From JACMLD01 sp963705285 (GTDB taxonomy: Bacteria; Bacteroidota; Bacteroidia; Chitinophagales; Chitinophagaceae), in contig OY970066.1 in assembly GCA_963705285.1 (NCBI GenBank), positions 3,410,001 through 3,474,000 on the forward strand: a stretch of 64,000 nucleotides of DNA, in the 5' to 3' direction. The translations under genes and the position numbers were made by a program. The notes under the pieces were generated by a model that worked only from the letters and a program-made list of their open reading frames with translations, was not told the DNA's origin and did no database searches. This document shows, one piece after another, positions 45,207-55,409 of this stretch. Within the stretch, counting starts at the first letter, position 1. Every line of letters starts with the position of its first letter.

Positions 45207-45685
45207 TGTAATTTTTTTGAAAAATGAGGTATAAAATTAGTTATTTGCCCGAACCGGCAATCAAATAACACCCGCCGCGCCGGAAAAGTTCTTTTTTAAA
45301 TCTCTGATCGCTGATTTTCTGATATCTGATTTGTTGATAGATACCCGAAGTCTCAACATTCAGGGTCTTGAAGAATATTGACTCAGACTTCGGGTATCTG
45401 GTCTTACTTATAAAAGCAATAGTAAGATAACCGAAATCTGCATCACCAAGCCTTTTTGGCGTGTGCAAGACTATATTTTCGGTTATCTACGAGGCCATGG
45501 CTAAGATCAGACTTCAGATATCCCCAGATCAGACTTCAGACACCCGCCACCGGCTCAACCATACCGGTATACCACTAATGGGTTATTGGTACAACAATTT
45601 AATCCACTTAGTTTTAATTCCCTTTTCCCAACCGCACTATTAAACTTCCGTCCCTGTATTTATTCATTCAACAGCAACGGCCGCT
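45207..45685. repeat. Hairpin repeat upstream of the giant-gene cassette
   Basis: ATACCCGAAGTCT (45341-45353) and AGACTTCGGGTAT (45385-45397) form a perfect 13-bp inverted repeat, followed by GATAACCGAAATCTG (45426-45440). Related units follow the cassette at 55076-55278. Shorter CAGACTTCAGA-type pieces continue to about 45545. No gene is seen. Confidence 0.7.
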
Positions 45686-48600
45686 ATGGCCCAATACCTA
45701 ATTATGGATAAACAACAAATTTTCAGCAGGCTGCAGCAGATAACCGGTACACTTAAACCGGCACACGAAGGCGCCAGTCTTGATCAGCTGGAGCGAAAGT
45801 TGGCAACGGAAATGGCCAGGAACCCGGATCTTGACATCACCGGTACACAATCGCCGCACGAAGCAGCCGTGCCGGAAACAGCCATCGATCTGCACAAACG
45901 TTTTGATCATTTAACGGAACTGTTAGACAAGCAGGCATTGACCGGCCTGAACACCGGTGCCCCACTTGTCTTCAGGCGCGAAACCGCTTTCAGCAATAAC
46001 CTGCTCGGCAACTCGGTGCCGGGCTGGGGCAGTGGTATGGCCGCTACCGAAACCTTTGGTCCTTTTATTGACGAACACGGTCTGCATTTGTGGTTCGATT
46101 TTTTCTACCCAACGCGACTGGTAAAAGTATTTTTACAGGGGCAGGCGCAACCAGTGCTCGCACTTCCTATCAAAGGTATTTTAACGGCACGTACTTCTTT
46201 TAAGGTAGAAGCGGGCAGTGCATGGATAGCCTCGCAGCTGATTGCCCGTACCAGCGTGCTCAACGGATATTATACCGGTCTTACTATAGGCAGTGGTACG
46301 CTAACATTTTCTGCCAATGCCATTATTAATGGAGATACTATTGTGTTGCCCACGCTTAAGTCCGCTACAGTAGAATTGCAACTTAAACAAAAGACGGTAA
46401 CAGACCCCTCAGCCGATGCGGGTTTTGATGCCACCACCGCCATTATTGCTTTGCCTAAAACTTTTACGCTTACGGTAAGTGCCCTGGGCAGCACCGTAAA
46501 AGGTACAGATGCTGCGTGTACCGTTTTTGGCAACAACACGCAGTTTCTTTTTGCCAACAAGCCACCCATATGGATCGATTTTCTGAATCATATTCTGATA
46601 CCATATAACACCAGCAGCATCGGCAATGACCCTGCATCTTTCCGCGTAGAAACCGTTGCTTCCGCTCTTAATACGGTGGCGGGCACAGCCAAAATTGGAA
46701 CCAACAGCGGATGGTTGTTGCCAGCCGCACAGGTAAGCGCTGCGCAGTTGGGTAATGCAGCCGGAACGGGCTCGCTGTGCATCGGTCTGCAAAAAGGACT
46801 CACCACCACCTGGAAAGGATTGAAGGGCGTACCTACCAAACTCAACGCACCCGCCATTATTGCGGAGCCGGGTATGCTGAGCATAATTGATTTTTTTGCA
46901 GAGAATACCAGCGCCAAACAAACATGGAAGCTCTGGCAGAATGATGGCGCCACACATCATTCAGACATTCGTATTGGTTTTGGAAAAGCCTTCCCTTTTA
47001 TTTTTGTGAGCGCCTCCAAAGGCACAGAGCAACTCACGTTCTTTTGTAATTATAAAGCGTCATTTGATAAGCCTGTTGATGCCAATGGCGATCCATTTGA
47101 TATCACTTCCATTGTGGCAGTGGGCGCCATTGTTCAAAACCAAAAAGATTTCAGTGTATTATTGCTGGATACTGACCTGTTGTACGACGGCAACCCGGCA
47201 AGTACACAATTGAGTAAACGGTATTCCCTTGCACTTCGCAATGCGTTGTTTACTACTACTACACCTTATAGCCTGTTTCTTACAGGTAGCCTGCAAGATG
47301 ATAACCATGTTACCAAAGGCGGCCTTGCGCTGATGTTTGGCATCCGCATGTACCTGCCTACCTTGCCCGATCCTTACGTATCCAGCTTTACCAGCTTTAT
47401 GCGCGATGGCGCAGGCAGACAGCAACAAATGGGCATTACACAAATGGCGTTGGCTGGTTTTGTAAAATGGCCCGACCGCGGCCAGGCCGGCCAGGGCAGA
47501 CCTGATAACGACTATGCCTACGTGTATTTCAGGCTTGCCCCCCTAAAACTGCCCGATCCGCCAAAAACATTCGTGTTGGCAACCCTGCCCGGTACCATCG
47601 ATAAAAATAAGTTAACCATCACCGGTAGAAACTTTCAAACCGGTATCAGTGCATACAACCAGAAGATAACCCTGCGTATCAACCCTGATAACGCCGGTAC
47701 ACTGGTTCACCCAGATGTAAAAATTAATGGAGAGGGCGGCCTTGGTAAAAAGCTTGCAGTTCCCGGCCGCATCAATCTGCAGGATGCAGGCGTTGCCGCA
47801 ACTTTGGATGACCTGAAAAAAAATCCGGCATTCACCGGCATCGACAATAAAGATCAACACTTGCGGGCGGTGATAAATGCAGCGGCGCACCAGGCAGCCG
47901 GAGGAGGCATCCGAAACCCTCTTTTTTCAGACACTGCTACTGAAGGCGACACTGCTTCACGCGCCGCCACCACTGGTCGTGTTTCATTTACCGATAGGTT
48001 TATGTTGCTCGATGTATCCAGCAATGCAGACCAGATGGGTGTTAGTTTTGGCGCCGCAATACGCGTGCTGCGCAACCAGCGCGGAGATGTACAACTCGGC
48101 AGGCCCGAAAACAATGCCAGTGCATTGCTGGCGGATACGGCAGTAGCTGCGCCAGATATGCCACTGCAAATACTGAATATGGATGTGGTAGCTGTTGCCG
48201 CCAACCTGCGCGCGGTTACGCTGCCGCAAATATCGTGGGAGCCGGTAGTGAATGTGCCAATGAAACTGGAAGGCGGCGTGCTACCCGCAGACGATTTGAT
48301 TACCTATACCCCGGGTTTGGTAGTATATGAGAACGATGGCATACCTACCCGCATCTTTTCTGAAAGCCCTTACCAGGTACCTATTACTCCTTTGTCGGTA
48401 ACACGTCATTTTATTAAGGAGTACAATGATAAACAAGTACCCCGTCAGTTGCATTCATTGTTTACATTGCCTTTTGCCATGATGGCACAGGCGCATTTCA
48501 CGCGCGACCTGTCAAAGCCCCACGACCGCAATGCACAATTGCAACTGCATATGCCATGGTTTGACCAGCTGCGCGGCGGATTGCAGATTAAAGTGGAAGC

Positions 48601-51040
48601 GCCAAAGGCAGATTCGCCCCAGCAAAGCAATACGTTTGAAGGACAAACCATACAAATAGATAATAATATACGATGGTTCCTGCTTGGCATTCCGCTTACC
48701 GGCAGCACATTGGGCAAAACGGTAAAAACCATTTTCAATGGTGTTTTCAGCTCGCAAAAACCGGCTGTTCCGCTTGAGAAAATGGAAGTCTCTGGTTATG
48801 GTGCCACCATCTTCAGCAACTGGCTCAATAAAAGCGCTGCCATAGCAGATGTAAGCCAGGCCAAGTTTGATGTAATTGTGGGCCGTACCGCGCATGAAGT
48901 GGTGCAGGTACGCAGTGTGCTCTATATGTGTACAGGTATTGTGCATGTAGTACGCACCATAACGCTGATGCGTAGCCCAAGTGGTTATGTTTTTCGCTCA
49001 GATTCTGGTTGGAAGGCCGAAAGCGATGCCTTCTACAATTGTGACTACAAAATTGATTTCAGCGAAAACGGTATAGAAGATATTGTAACCGTTACCAATC
49101 CGTATGAATTTCATAAAGGCGCAGTAAAAGGCGTATCTCATGTCCGTGAAATAAAAGATTACCCGGCTGGCGGCGCATTTACTTCCTCCTTCAGCCTTAA
49201 TGAAAGCGGATTGCCTGCAAAAACCGGCAAGCCCCTGGCCAAATGGAAAGCGCGTGTGTTTGCCAATATCAACAGCCTGGATGATCAACTGCCGGTAATA
49301 CTGCAGGCGGTTGTTTTTGATGGCGATGTACACATGGATAACCTCACCAGCGGCGCGGTAAAAGATCCCGCTACGGGAGATTTTGTAACGCAAACACGCA
49401 AGATGCTGGGCTATGTGCAACTGGCACCAACCGGCATACTCATCACACCCAAAATACTGGCAGAGTTGCTCAATTTCCAAAACGGATCGTTGGGCGGGCC
49501 GGTAGATACAACGCTTAATATTGCAGGTTCCGATCAGAAAATGCGACTGGCACGGGTAGATATCAATGCTGCATTGAACGGTTCCGGGCTGCCCGTGTTT
49601 GCCACCGCTGCAAGAGGTTCGCTCATTTTACCCAAAGACGGTTCCTGGAGTACGGTAAAGCAACATACAGATACCGGTGATGTACAACCGGTGGAAGAGG
49701 GCCAAACCGTTCCACTCATAAAAACAAATGGTGCGCCCAATTTCAAAATTGCTAACCCGGCGGATGTACTGGTGGCAACTGCTTCCAAATTAAATTTTGG
49801 GGTACTGCAATCAACCGGCACACAAAAATTATTGTTTGATATACCACAGTTTGCCGGCGGTATAAAAAAATTACTCAGTTCGCAAACCTATTTTGCAGAT
49901 GCCTATAAGCTGCTCAATTCAAAAGGTGTATTCCCCAATATTGCCAATGCACTGCAACTAACCAATGCAGAAAAAGAAGTAGAAATAATAGGCGAGGGTT
50001 TAATGAAAATGGCTGAGCGCACGCTGGATATGAACAACCTGCTCTCTAATTTTCAATACCCCTTTATCAACGAGCCGGGCGTACTGAAAATCTATGCAGA
50101 ATACAAAAGCAAAAATGGTTCAGGCAATTTAAAACTGGGGATTGATTCTGCCGGCGCGGCCACCGATAAATGGAAAGCAGCGCTGTCCAACATTCGTATT
50201 GTAGTAGACCTGGGGCCATTCACAGAGCTCATGTGGATCAATGGAAATTTTGATGCTGGTAGCAGTGTACAACCCGAGTATAAAAAACCCAATCTTGAAC
50301 TGGCCGACTGGCTGCAGAAAGTAAAAGATATTTTAAAAATATTGAAACAATTATCGGGCGGCAGTTTTGATGATGGTATGGAAGTGAGCATGAGCAACTC
50401 GCCCGACAACTGGGAATACAAACTCAATTGCAGCCAGGAAATACCGGTGATCAAATTTCCATCACCCGCGCAATTGTCTGTCAATCCAAATCCGCCCCTA
50501 AAACTGGAAGCCGGTTTACGGGTAGGGTTTTATTTCAATGAAAAAATTGCCATTCCCACCAGTCTCAAACAACTGGTGCCCGCTTGCGGCGCATATCTTG
50601 AATTTTACGGAAAGCTGCAGGTACAATGTTTTTCATTGGGGGTTGCCAGCATTTATGCAGTGGGGCAGGTAACGTTGGGCATTGCCGCAGATAGTAAAGC
50701 CGGCATAACACTGTACATGAAATTTGGCTTTGGCGTAGAACTGGTAGTGGGCCTGCCGGTGGTAGCCAATGTAAGTGTATTGTACATGGTTGAAATAGAC
50801 GTGCGTATTAATGAAGATAAAATACGCGTGGGCGCACTCATGCTGTTCCGCGGGCATGCAGAAATTTGTGGCGGACTGGTGGGTGTTACCATACAGATTG
50901 AAGCCGGCGGTGCCATTGAAACCGGCGGAGGCAATACCAATTGCGTGGCACAGGTTACTTTCTCCATTGATATTTGTATTCTATGGGTCATCGATATTGA
51001 TTTTAGTGACAGCTGGGAAGAAACCCGGCAGATTGCTTAA
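45686..51040 (+). CDS. Giant unrecognised protein A (1784 aa)
   Basis: No known family is recognised. The 1784-residue product has no signal peptide, although it could start at 45704 (MDKQQIF). The first 90 residues are helical and acidic. Most of the rest reads as beta-rich, with alternating polar and hydrophobic residues and many Gly/Thr/Asn. The last 240 residues are strongly hydrophobic and Gly-rich (for example FGFGVELVVGLPVVANVSVL and GVTIQIEAGGAIETGGG) and may form a large beta structure rather than helices. It lies 28 bp upstream of protein B in one transcription unit. A structural, surface or injection-related role is conceivable, but there is no direct evidence. Confidence 0.8.
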   Translation: MAQYLIMDKQQIFSRLQQITGTLKPAHEGASLDQLERKLATEMARNPDLDITGTQSPHEAAVPETAIDLHKRFDHLTELLDKQALTGLNTGAPLVFRRETAFSNNLLGNSVPGWGSGMAATETFGPFIDEHGLHLWFDFFYPTRLVKVFLQGQAQPVLALPIKGILTARTSFKVEAGSAWIASQLIARTSVLNGYYTGLTIGSGTLTFSANAIINGDTIVLPTLKSATVELQLKQKTVTDPSADAGFDATTAIIALPKTFTLTVSALGSTVKGTDAACTVFGNNTQFLFANKPPIWIDFLNHILIPYNTSSIGNDPASFRVETVASALNTVAGTAKIGTNSGWLLPAAQVSAAQLGNAAGTGSLCIGLQKGLTTTWKGLKGVPTKLNAPAIIAEPGMLSIIDFFAENTSAKQTWKLWQNDGATHHSDIRIGFGKAFPFIFVSASKGTEQLTFFCNYKASFDKPVDANGDPFDITSIVAVGAIVQNQKDFSVLLLDTDLLYDGNPASTQLSKRYSLALRNALFTTTTPYSLFLTGSLQDDNHVTKGGLALMFGIRMYLPTLPDPYVSSFTSFMRDGAGRQQQMGITQMALAGFVKWPDRGQAGQGRPDNDYAYVYFRLAPLKLPDPPKTFVLATLPGTIDKNKLTITGRNFQTGISAYNQKITLRINPDNAGTLVHPDVKINGEGGLGKKLAVPGRINLQDAGVAATLDDLKKNPAFTGIDNKDQHLRAVINAAAHQAAGGGIRNPLFSDTATEGDTASRAATTGRVSFTDRFMLLDVSSNADQMGVSFGAAIRVLRNQRGDVQLGRPENNASALLADTAVAAPDMPLQILNMDVVAVAANLRAVTLPQISWEPVVNVPMKLEGGVLPADDLITYTPGLVVYENDGIPTRIFSESPYQVPITPLSVTRHFIKEYNDKQVPRQLHSLFTLPFAMMAQAHFTRDLSKPHDRNAQLQLHMPWFDQLRGGLQIKVEAPKADSPQQSNTFEGQTIQIDNNIRWFLLGIPLTGSTLGKTVKTIFNGVFSSQKPAVPLEKMEVSGYGATIFSNWLNKSAAIADVSQAKFDVIVGRTAHEVVQVRSVLYMCTGIVHVVRTITLMRSPSGYVFRSDSGWKAESDAFYNCDYKIDFSENGIEDIVTVTNPYEFHKGAVKGVSHVREIKDYPAGGAFTSSFSLNESGLPAKTGKPLAKWKARVFANINSLDDQLPVILQAVVFDGDVHMDNLTSGAVKDPATGDFVTQTRKMLGYVQLAPTGILITPKILAELLNFQNGSLGGPVDTTLNIAGSDQKMRLARVDINAALNGSGLPVFATAARGSLILPKDGSWSTVKQHTDTGDVQPVEEGQTVPLIKTNGAPNFKIANPADVLVATASKLNFGVLQSTGTQKLLFDIPQFAGGIKKLLSSQTYFADAYKLLNSKGVFPNIANALQLTNAEKEVEIIGEGLMKMAERTLDMNNLLSNFQYPFINEPGVLKIYAEYKSKNGSGNLKLGIDSAGAATDKWKAALSNIRIVVDLGPFTELMWINGNFDAGSSVQPEYKKPNLELADWLQKVKDILKILKQLSGGSFDDGMEVSMSNSPDNWEYKLNCSQEIPVIKFPSPAQLSVNPNPPLKLEAGLRVGFYFNEKIAIPTSLKQLVPACGAYLEFYGKLQVQCFSLGVASIYAVGQVTLGIAADSKAGITLYMKFGFGVELVVGLPVVANVSVLYMVEIDVRINEDKIRVGALMLFRGHAEICGGLVGVTIQIEAGGAIETGGGNTNCVAQVTFSIDICILWVIDIDFSDSWEETRQIA

Positions 51041-51068
51041 CCAATTTATCATCGTTTAATTTATTGAT

Positions 51069-54000
51069 ATGGCGCTTTTACCGCAAAAACTTCGCATCCT
51101 TACTTTTCCGCAACGCATCAGCGGCAACCAGCTTGAGTTGCGCGTGCTGGTGTTGCCCACCCAACAGTTGCTCAATATTACTTCGCCTTTTGAAAGTACC
51201 ATCAATCCTGGTACGGTGGTGGATCTTCCGGCGTTTATAAAAGCCAGGTTGCAACTGGAAATTAAAACCATCAAAGGTTTGAGTGGTTATCCATTTTCTG
51301 ATCCCACCTTCCTGGATGATGGCGTGTCAGTTGATAATTTTGCAACAACACTGGCTTTCCCGGAAAACATAGCCGCACTGTACGAAGCATTGTACGTGCA
51401 ATTTAAGCTGGACAGTTCTACTGCTTCAACCATAACAGGTGCAGGGTTGCCTGCGGCGGATGGAATAAGCAAATTTCTGCCGCCTTCTTACCGCAGCGCT
51501 TTTAATTTCACCAATCCAAGAACGCCCTACGCAAAAACAGATGACAGTTACCATTGCGCCATTAGGAATACAGATGCCGCCAACCCGGCTTTCACGCAAA
51601 GCAAGAACGATATTACCTGGGGCCGGGTAATTGCATTCTGCCTGCGCCAGCCGTTGCTAGCTGAAAAAATGGGCCTGCTTTTTAAATGGACTTTGCCATT
51701 GCCGAGCAACGATTATTTTGAAAATGGGGGATGGGTGTACTTCAATCTGTTATCAGACCTTACAGATTTCAGCATTGCCCCAGCCAATGCAGCGCTTGAA
51801 TTGAGACAGTATGCAGCACGTATACCGGCCATCAGTAGCCCAAGACCATTGTTTGGTGCAGTATTGTTCCCCGTAGTAAAAGGGCCCGTGCAACCCAACG
51901 GTGATTTTGATACACTGAAAATAGAAGCCGCCGATTACGATGATGGGTTCGCTAAAATTGTACATGCACAACAACCGGTAAGCGCCAATATACTAAGCGA
52001 TGAACCGGATGGTATTCACGTACAAAAAGAAGCAGGCATCAGGCTGGGGTGGGATGATGAGCAGTTATTGATTTGGCAAAACAGGCAGATGCTGGCAGAC
52101 CCCGCCACGCCGGGCCAACGGTTGGATGCGCCATTGGGAGCATTCAGTTACCGGGTAGATGTGCGCAAAGCCGGTGATGCCGCATGGAACTCTCTGGTTA
52201 ATACACAAAGCAAAGCCGACCTGGTGTTGCGTGGTCAGCCGGTGGCACCGGCAGGATCCATTATAGAAACAGGTGTGCAGGTTTTTCCGTCCACCATCAA
52301 CGGTACAGATACCCGTCTTTGGTTGCCTGCATATTTTACACAATGGTATGGCCCATCGCTGGTGTTGCCAGATGATAAGGCTGCCGAACTGGATGCTACC
52401 GGTGCCCTGGCAGAACCTGGTAAATACAGTGACGCACATATTGCCGCCAACCCTGATCAGAAAGCCGGTCTGTACCTGCCATTGTTGCCGGAAGCCTGCG
52501 AATTAAAATATGGGTCGGATTATGAGTTTCGTGTACGCCTGGCTGATCTTGCAGGTGGTGGTCCTATATTGGAAGAAAATGCAGAGAATGATGCACCTGC
52601 CTCCAGCGCTTCGGTTGTATTTAAACGTTATATAGCGCCTAAACAGGTGAAACTGTCGCCGCTGGATCCGCAGCCCGATCCCGATACGCATGCGGCAAAA
52701 TTTTATGCCGGTGAACGGTTTGATGTGTTCAGGCCGCGGCTTGGTTATCCTGCCCTTCTTTTTACAGAAATGGATACCGCCACCGCTTTTCAGCGATTGC
52801 TGGACGACCGTGATTTTTTACATACCGGTAAAGCAGGCCTTGAAAAAATAAAGGAACAGCGCGACGTAAGTTTTTTTGACCCCGATACAGACAGGATGCT
52901 GGTGCTGGTGGAACTGAAAACCATTAAAATGGATAACCTGGCTTCTATGAACCAGAAAGAAGCCTATATTCCATTGTATAAAACTTTTCGCGCCTTTCCT
53001 GCAGACCCCGCTGCTGCCTTTAACCTGCAACTGGAGTACCGCGATGCCAATGTAATTGAATTCGGTAACCAGGTTACCCTGGGCGATCTCAATATATCGC
53101 AAGCAGATATCGACAACGGCAACACTATCATTCTGCCCACTTCTCGCGATATAAGAATAACCATATTACCGGTATGCTCCGACAAACCTGCCATACCTGC
53201 ATATTTCGGTTTTGCAAAAACGTTATATGCGCAAGAATGGATACGCACAGGTGAATCGATACAGTTTTTTGTGCGCGAAAATGCGGTGGCCGAACCGTCG
53301 TTCTTTAAAAAAGATCTTGTGTCCAAACAATTGCAGGGTATTTACCTGCAACCAGATCCGGTGCAGGTATTCAACAAGCAAACCTTTATAACAGAGTTGG
53401 TGGCCGGTAAGGAAGCCGCGCAAAACAGCGTTATGCAGCGCCTCGCCACCCAGTTGGGGCTCGGCTGCACTGGTTTGTCGCTGGTAGGTAATCCCGGTGA
53501 ACGCATTCACTTTGGCTGCAGCAACCGCATCCGTCATACCCTGGCGCCTGATGGTTCTTCTATCAGTTTTGCCAGCAATGCAGAATTATTCAATCATTGG
53601 GTATGTGTGCTGAGTTATGAAATTAACCGCGACTGGACCTGGGATGGTCTCGCTGCCGCCGGAATAGAAATTAAACGGCGTAAACAGTTTACCGGTGAGG
53701 GAGCTACAAAGGTAACTGAATTGGTAGGCGCTGTGGAGCTGAAAAAAACTGCCAGCCGCATGGCCATTGACGATCCCGACAGGAGCTATACCCGCATTGT
53801 TTTTATTGATGCCGTGGAACCCAAAAAGGAACTGGGTAAACCCGCAACCGTTGCAAATCCCTATCCCAATACCATCGACCTTGAGTATACTCTTACCCCG
53901 CAATTTATCAGCAGCGTGGGGGCGGTATCTGCTGAAGAACAGGTGGAAACGGCAGATTTGCAACTGCCCACCACCGTTATACCCAAACAGGTACCCAAAG

Positions 54001-55061
54001 TGGTAGCTGCGGGTATTGCCCTTTCACCGTATGAGCACAACGACCGGTATTCAGAAACTGTTACCCGTGAGCGTTATCTTTGGTTTGAATTTGAGGATGC
54101 TATTGAAGACCCGAATGATACCTATTTTGCGCGGGTGCTTACCTACGCACCCGACCCGTTGCTTAGCTATTCTAATATGGATCAGCTGATGGTTAAACAG
54201 GAAGATCCGCCATTGCCCATTCCGCAGGAACTGATAAGGGTCATAACAAAAGACCATGGTAATGATAATGCCGGGCTGGATGCCATGCAGTTTATGACCG
54301 CAGAAACACCCAACCCCGACACACCCATGTTGAAAATATCACCCAAACATTACCTGTTGCCATTGCCCACCGGCCTGCACAATGAATCTGCACAGTTGTT
54401 TGGTTTCTTTACCTATGAGTTGCGCGTGGGTCATACGCAGCATATCTGGTGTACAGCCAATGGACGGTTCGGTCACCCCACGCGTGTAAATGGTGTACAG
54501 CATCCCGCACCACCTTTGCAGTGTTTGGTCAATCGCGATGAACACGGCATTGTATTATCAGCACAATATGCACAGGCTGTATTCAACGGAAAGAATGTAA
54601 CCAGCAAACCGCCGAAAACAGAAATATGGTGCATGCTGTATGCGCAGGTAAAACAGGCGGATGCCAGGCAAAACCGCAACCTGTTATTATCTGAAACGAT
54701 GCTTGTTTACCAGCGCACCGATGAGGAGTTGCAGATTGCCGGCTTCCTGGCCAAACGCGGGGCAATGACCATCAAAGAAGCCAACCGCATTAAAATCAAT
54801 TTAGATATTCCCATTACAGGGCGTGGTGGCTGGACGCAAAAAGAAATTGATGCGTTGCTGGAACAATACAATCTTGATGGCGATACCACGCTCAGCGTGC
54901 TGGCGGTGGAAATGATGCCACGCTATGAGCAATATATTTATAAACCCGATTACCCGATTACATATGAGCGGCCGCTATCGCAGGGATTGGGTAATTATCG
55001 CATATTGCGCACCTCCAGGCTGGTAGCTGCACCGGCTGTTTGCTGCGAAAACTGCGGTTGA
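51069..55061 (+). CDS. Giant unrecognised protein B (1330 aa)
   Basis: No known family is recognised. The 1330-residue product has no signal peptide or membrane helix. It is beta-rich in the first half and has repeated Pro/Asp/Gly-turn segments such as LSPLDPQPDPDTHAAK. Fibronectin-like text occurs near YEFRVRLADLAGGGP and DTYFARVLTYAPDP. It ends in a cysteine cluster (VCCENCG), which could bind metal. It is encoded directly after protein A with only 28 bp between them, so the two are likely partners. Complete frame, base composition similar to gene A. Confidence 0.8.
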   Translation: MALLPQKLRILTFPQRISGNQLELRVLVLPTQQLLNITSPFESTINPGTVVDLPAFIKARLQLEIKTIKGLSGYPFSDPTFLDDGVSVDNFATTLAFPENIAALYEALYVQFKLDSSTASTITGAGLPAADGISKFLPPSYRSAFNFTNPRTPYAKTDDSYHCAIRNTDAANPAFTQSKNDITWGRVIAFCLRQPLLAEKMGLLFKWTLPLPSNDYFENGGWVYFNLLSDLTDFSIAPANAALELRQYAARIPAISSPRPLFGAVLFPVVKGPVQPNGDFDTLKIEAADYDDGFAKIVHAQQPVSANILSDEPDGIHVQKEAGIRLGWDDEQLLIWQNRQMLADPATPGQRLDAPLGAFSYRVDVRKAGDAAWNSLVNTQSKADLVLRGQPVAPAGSIIETGVQVFPSTINGTDTRLWLPAYFTQWYGPSLVLPDDKAAELDATGALAEPGKYSDAHIAANPDQKAGLYLPLLPEACELKYGSDYEFRVRLADLAGGGPILEENAENDAPASSASVVFKRYIAPKQVKLSPLDPQPDPDTHAAKFYAGERFDVFRPRLGYPALLFTEMDTATAFQRLLDDRDFLHTGKAGLEKIKEQRDVSFFDPDTDRMLVLVELKTIKMDNLASMNQKEAYIPLYKTFRAFPADPAAAFNLQLEYRDANVIEFGNQVTLGDLNISQADIDNGNTIILPTSRDIRITILPVCSDKPAIPAYFGFAKTLYAQEWIRTGESIQFFVRENAVAEPSFFKKDLVSKQLQGIYLQPDPVQVFNKQTFITELVAGKEAAQNSVMQRLATQLGLGCTGLSLVGNPGERIHFGCSNRIRHTLAPDGSSISFASNAELFNHWVCVLSYEINRDWTWDGLAAAGIEIKRRKQFTGEGATKVTELVGAVELKKTASRMAIDDPDRSYTRIVFIDAVEPKKELGKPATVANPYPNTIDLEYTLTPQFISSVGAVSAEEQVETADLQLPTTVIPKQVPKVVAAGIALSPYEHNDRYSETVTRERYLWFEFEDAIEDPNDTYFARVLTYAPDPLLSYSNMDQLMVKQEDPPLPIPQELIRVITKDHGNDNAGLDAMQFMTAETPNPDTPMLKISPKHYLLPLPTGLHNESAQLFGFFTYELRVGHTQHIWCTANGRFGHPTRVNGVQHPAPPLQCLVNRDEHGIVLSAQYAQAVFNGKNVTSKPPKTEIWCMLYAQVKQADARQNRNLLLSETMLVYQRTDEELQIAGFLAKRGAMTIKEANRIKINLDIPITGRGGWTQKEIDALLEQYNLDGDTTLSVLAVEMMPRYEQYIYKPDYPITYERPLSQGLGNYRILRTSRLVAAPAVCCENCG

Positions 55062-55075
55062 TCGACACCGAGAGA

Positions 55076-55278
55076 GATACCCGAAGTTTAAAACTTCAGC
55101 GTAACTGAAGAATAGTATCTCAGACTTCGGGTATCTTATCTGTTGCAACGCTTTCAGATAACCGAAGTCTCGAAGCAAAAGCGATACCCGAAGTCTTAAA
55201 GTGTAGAATGATAGAAGAATAGTAACTTATACTTCGGGTATCTTATCTGTTGCAACGTTTTCAGATAACCGAAGTCTG
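55076..55278. repeat. Two hairpin repeats downstream of the giant-gene cassette
   Basis: Two units of about 107 bp each contain GATACCCGAAG (55076, 55183), CTTCGGGTATC (55125-55135, 55232-55242) and GATAACCGAAGTCT (55157-55170, 55264-55277). They match the unit at 45340-45440. Each folds into a long hairpin. Confidence 0.75.
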
Positions 55279-55355
55279 TAACACCAAGATAAATGGCCAC
55301 TGCGAAATTAGAGAATAGACCTCAGTTATCACGAACCTTATATTTTAATGTATTT

Positions 55356-55389
55356 ATGTATGTACATGAACTAATTTCCTTTATGTTTG
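55356..55389 (+). promoter_or_regulatory. Sulfatase promoter with GntR operator
   Basis: A −7 box TATGTTTG (55382-55389) is preceded by the palindrome ATGT-ATGT-ACAT (55356-55367) over the −33 region. The same ATGT-nTGT-ACAT pattern lies in the SusC promoter, which suggests repression by the GntR protein encoded between them. Confidence 0.55.
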
Positions 55390-55409
55390 TCCATTAAATA
55401 AAAAAGGGC

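Noticed and set aside
45241..45468. 75-codon minus-strand frame next to the alcohol dehydrogenase
   Set aside because: It is read through the hairpin repeat unit and has no signature.
54975..55178. Minus-strand frame at the end of giant gene B
   Set aside because: It overlaps gene B and the hairpin repeats and is a repeat-derived artefact.
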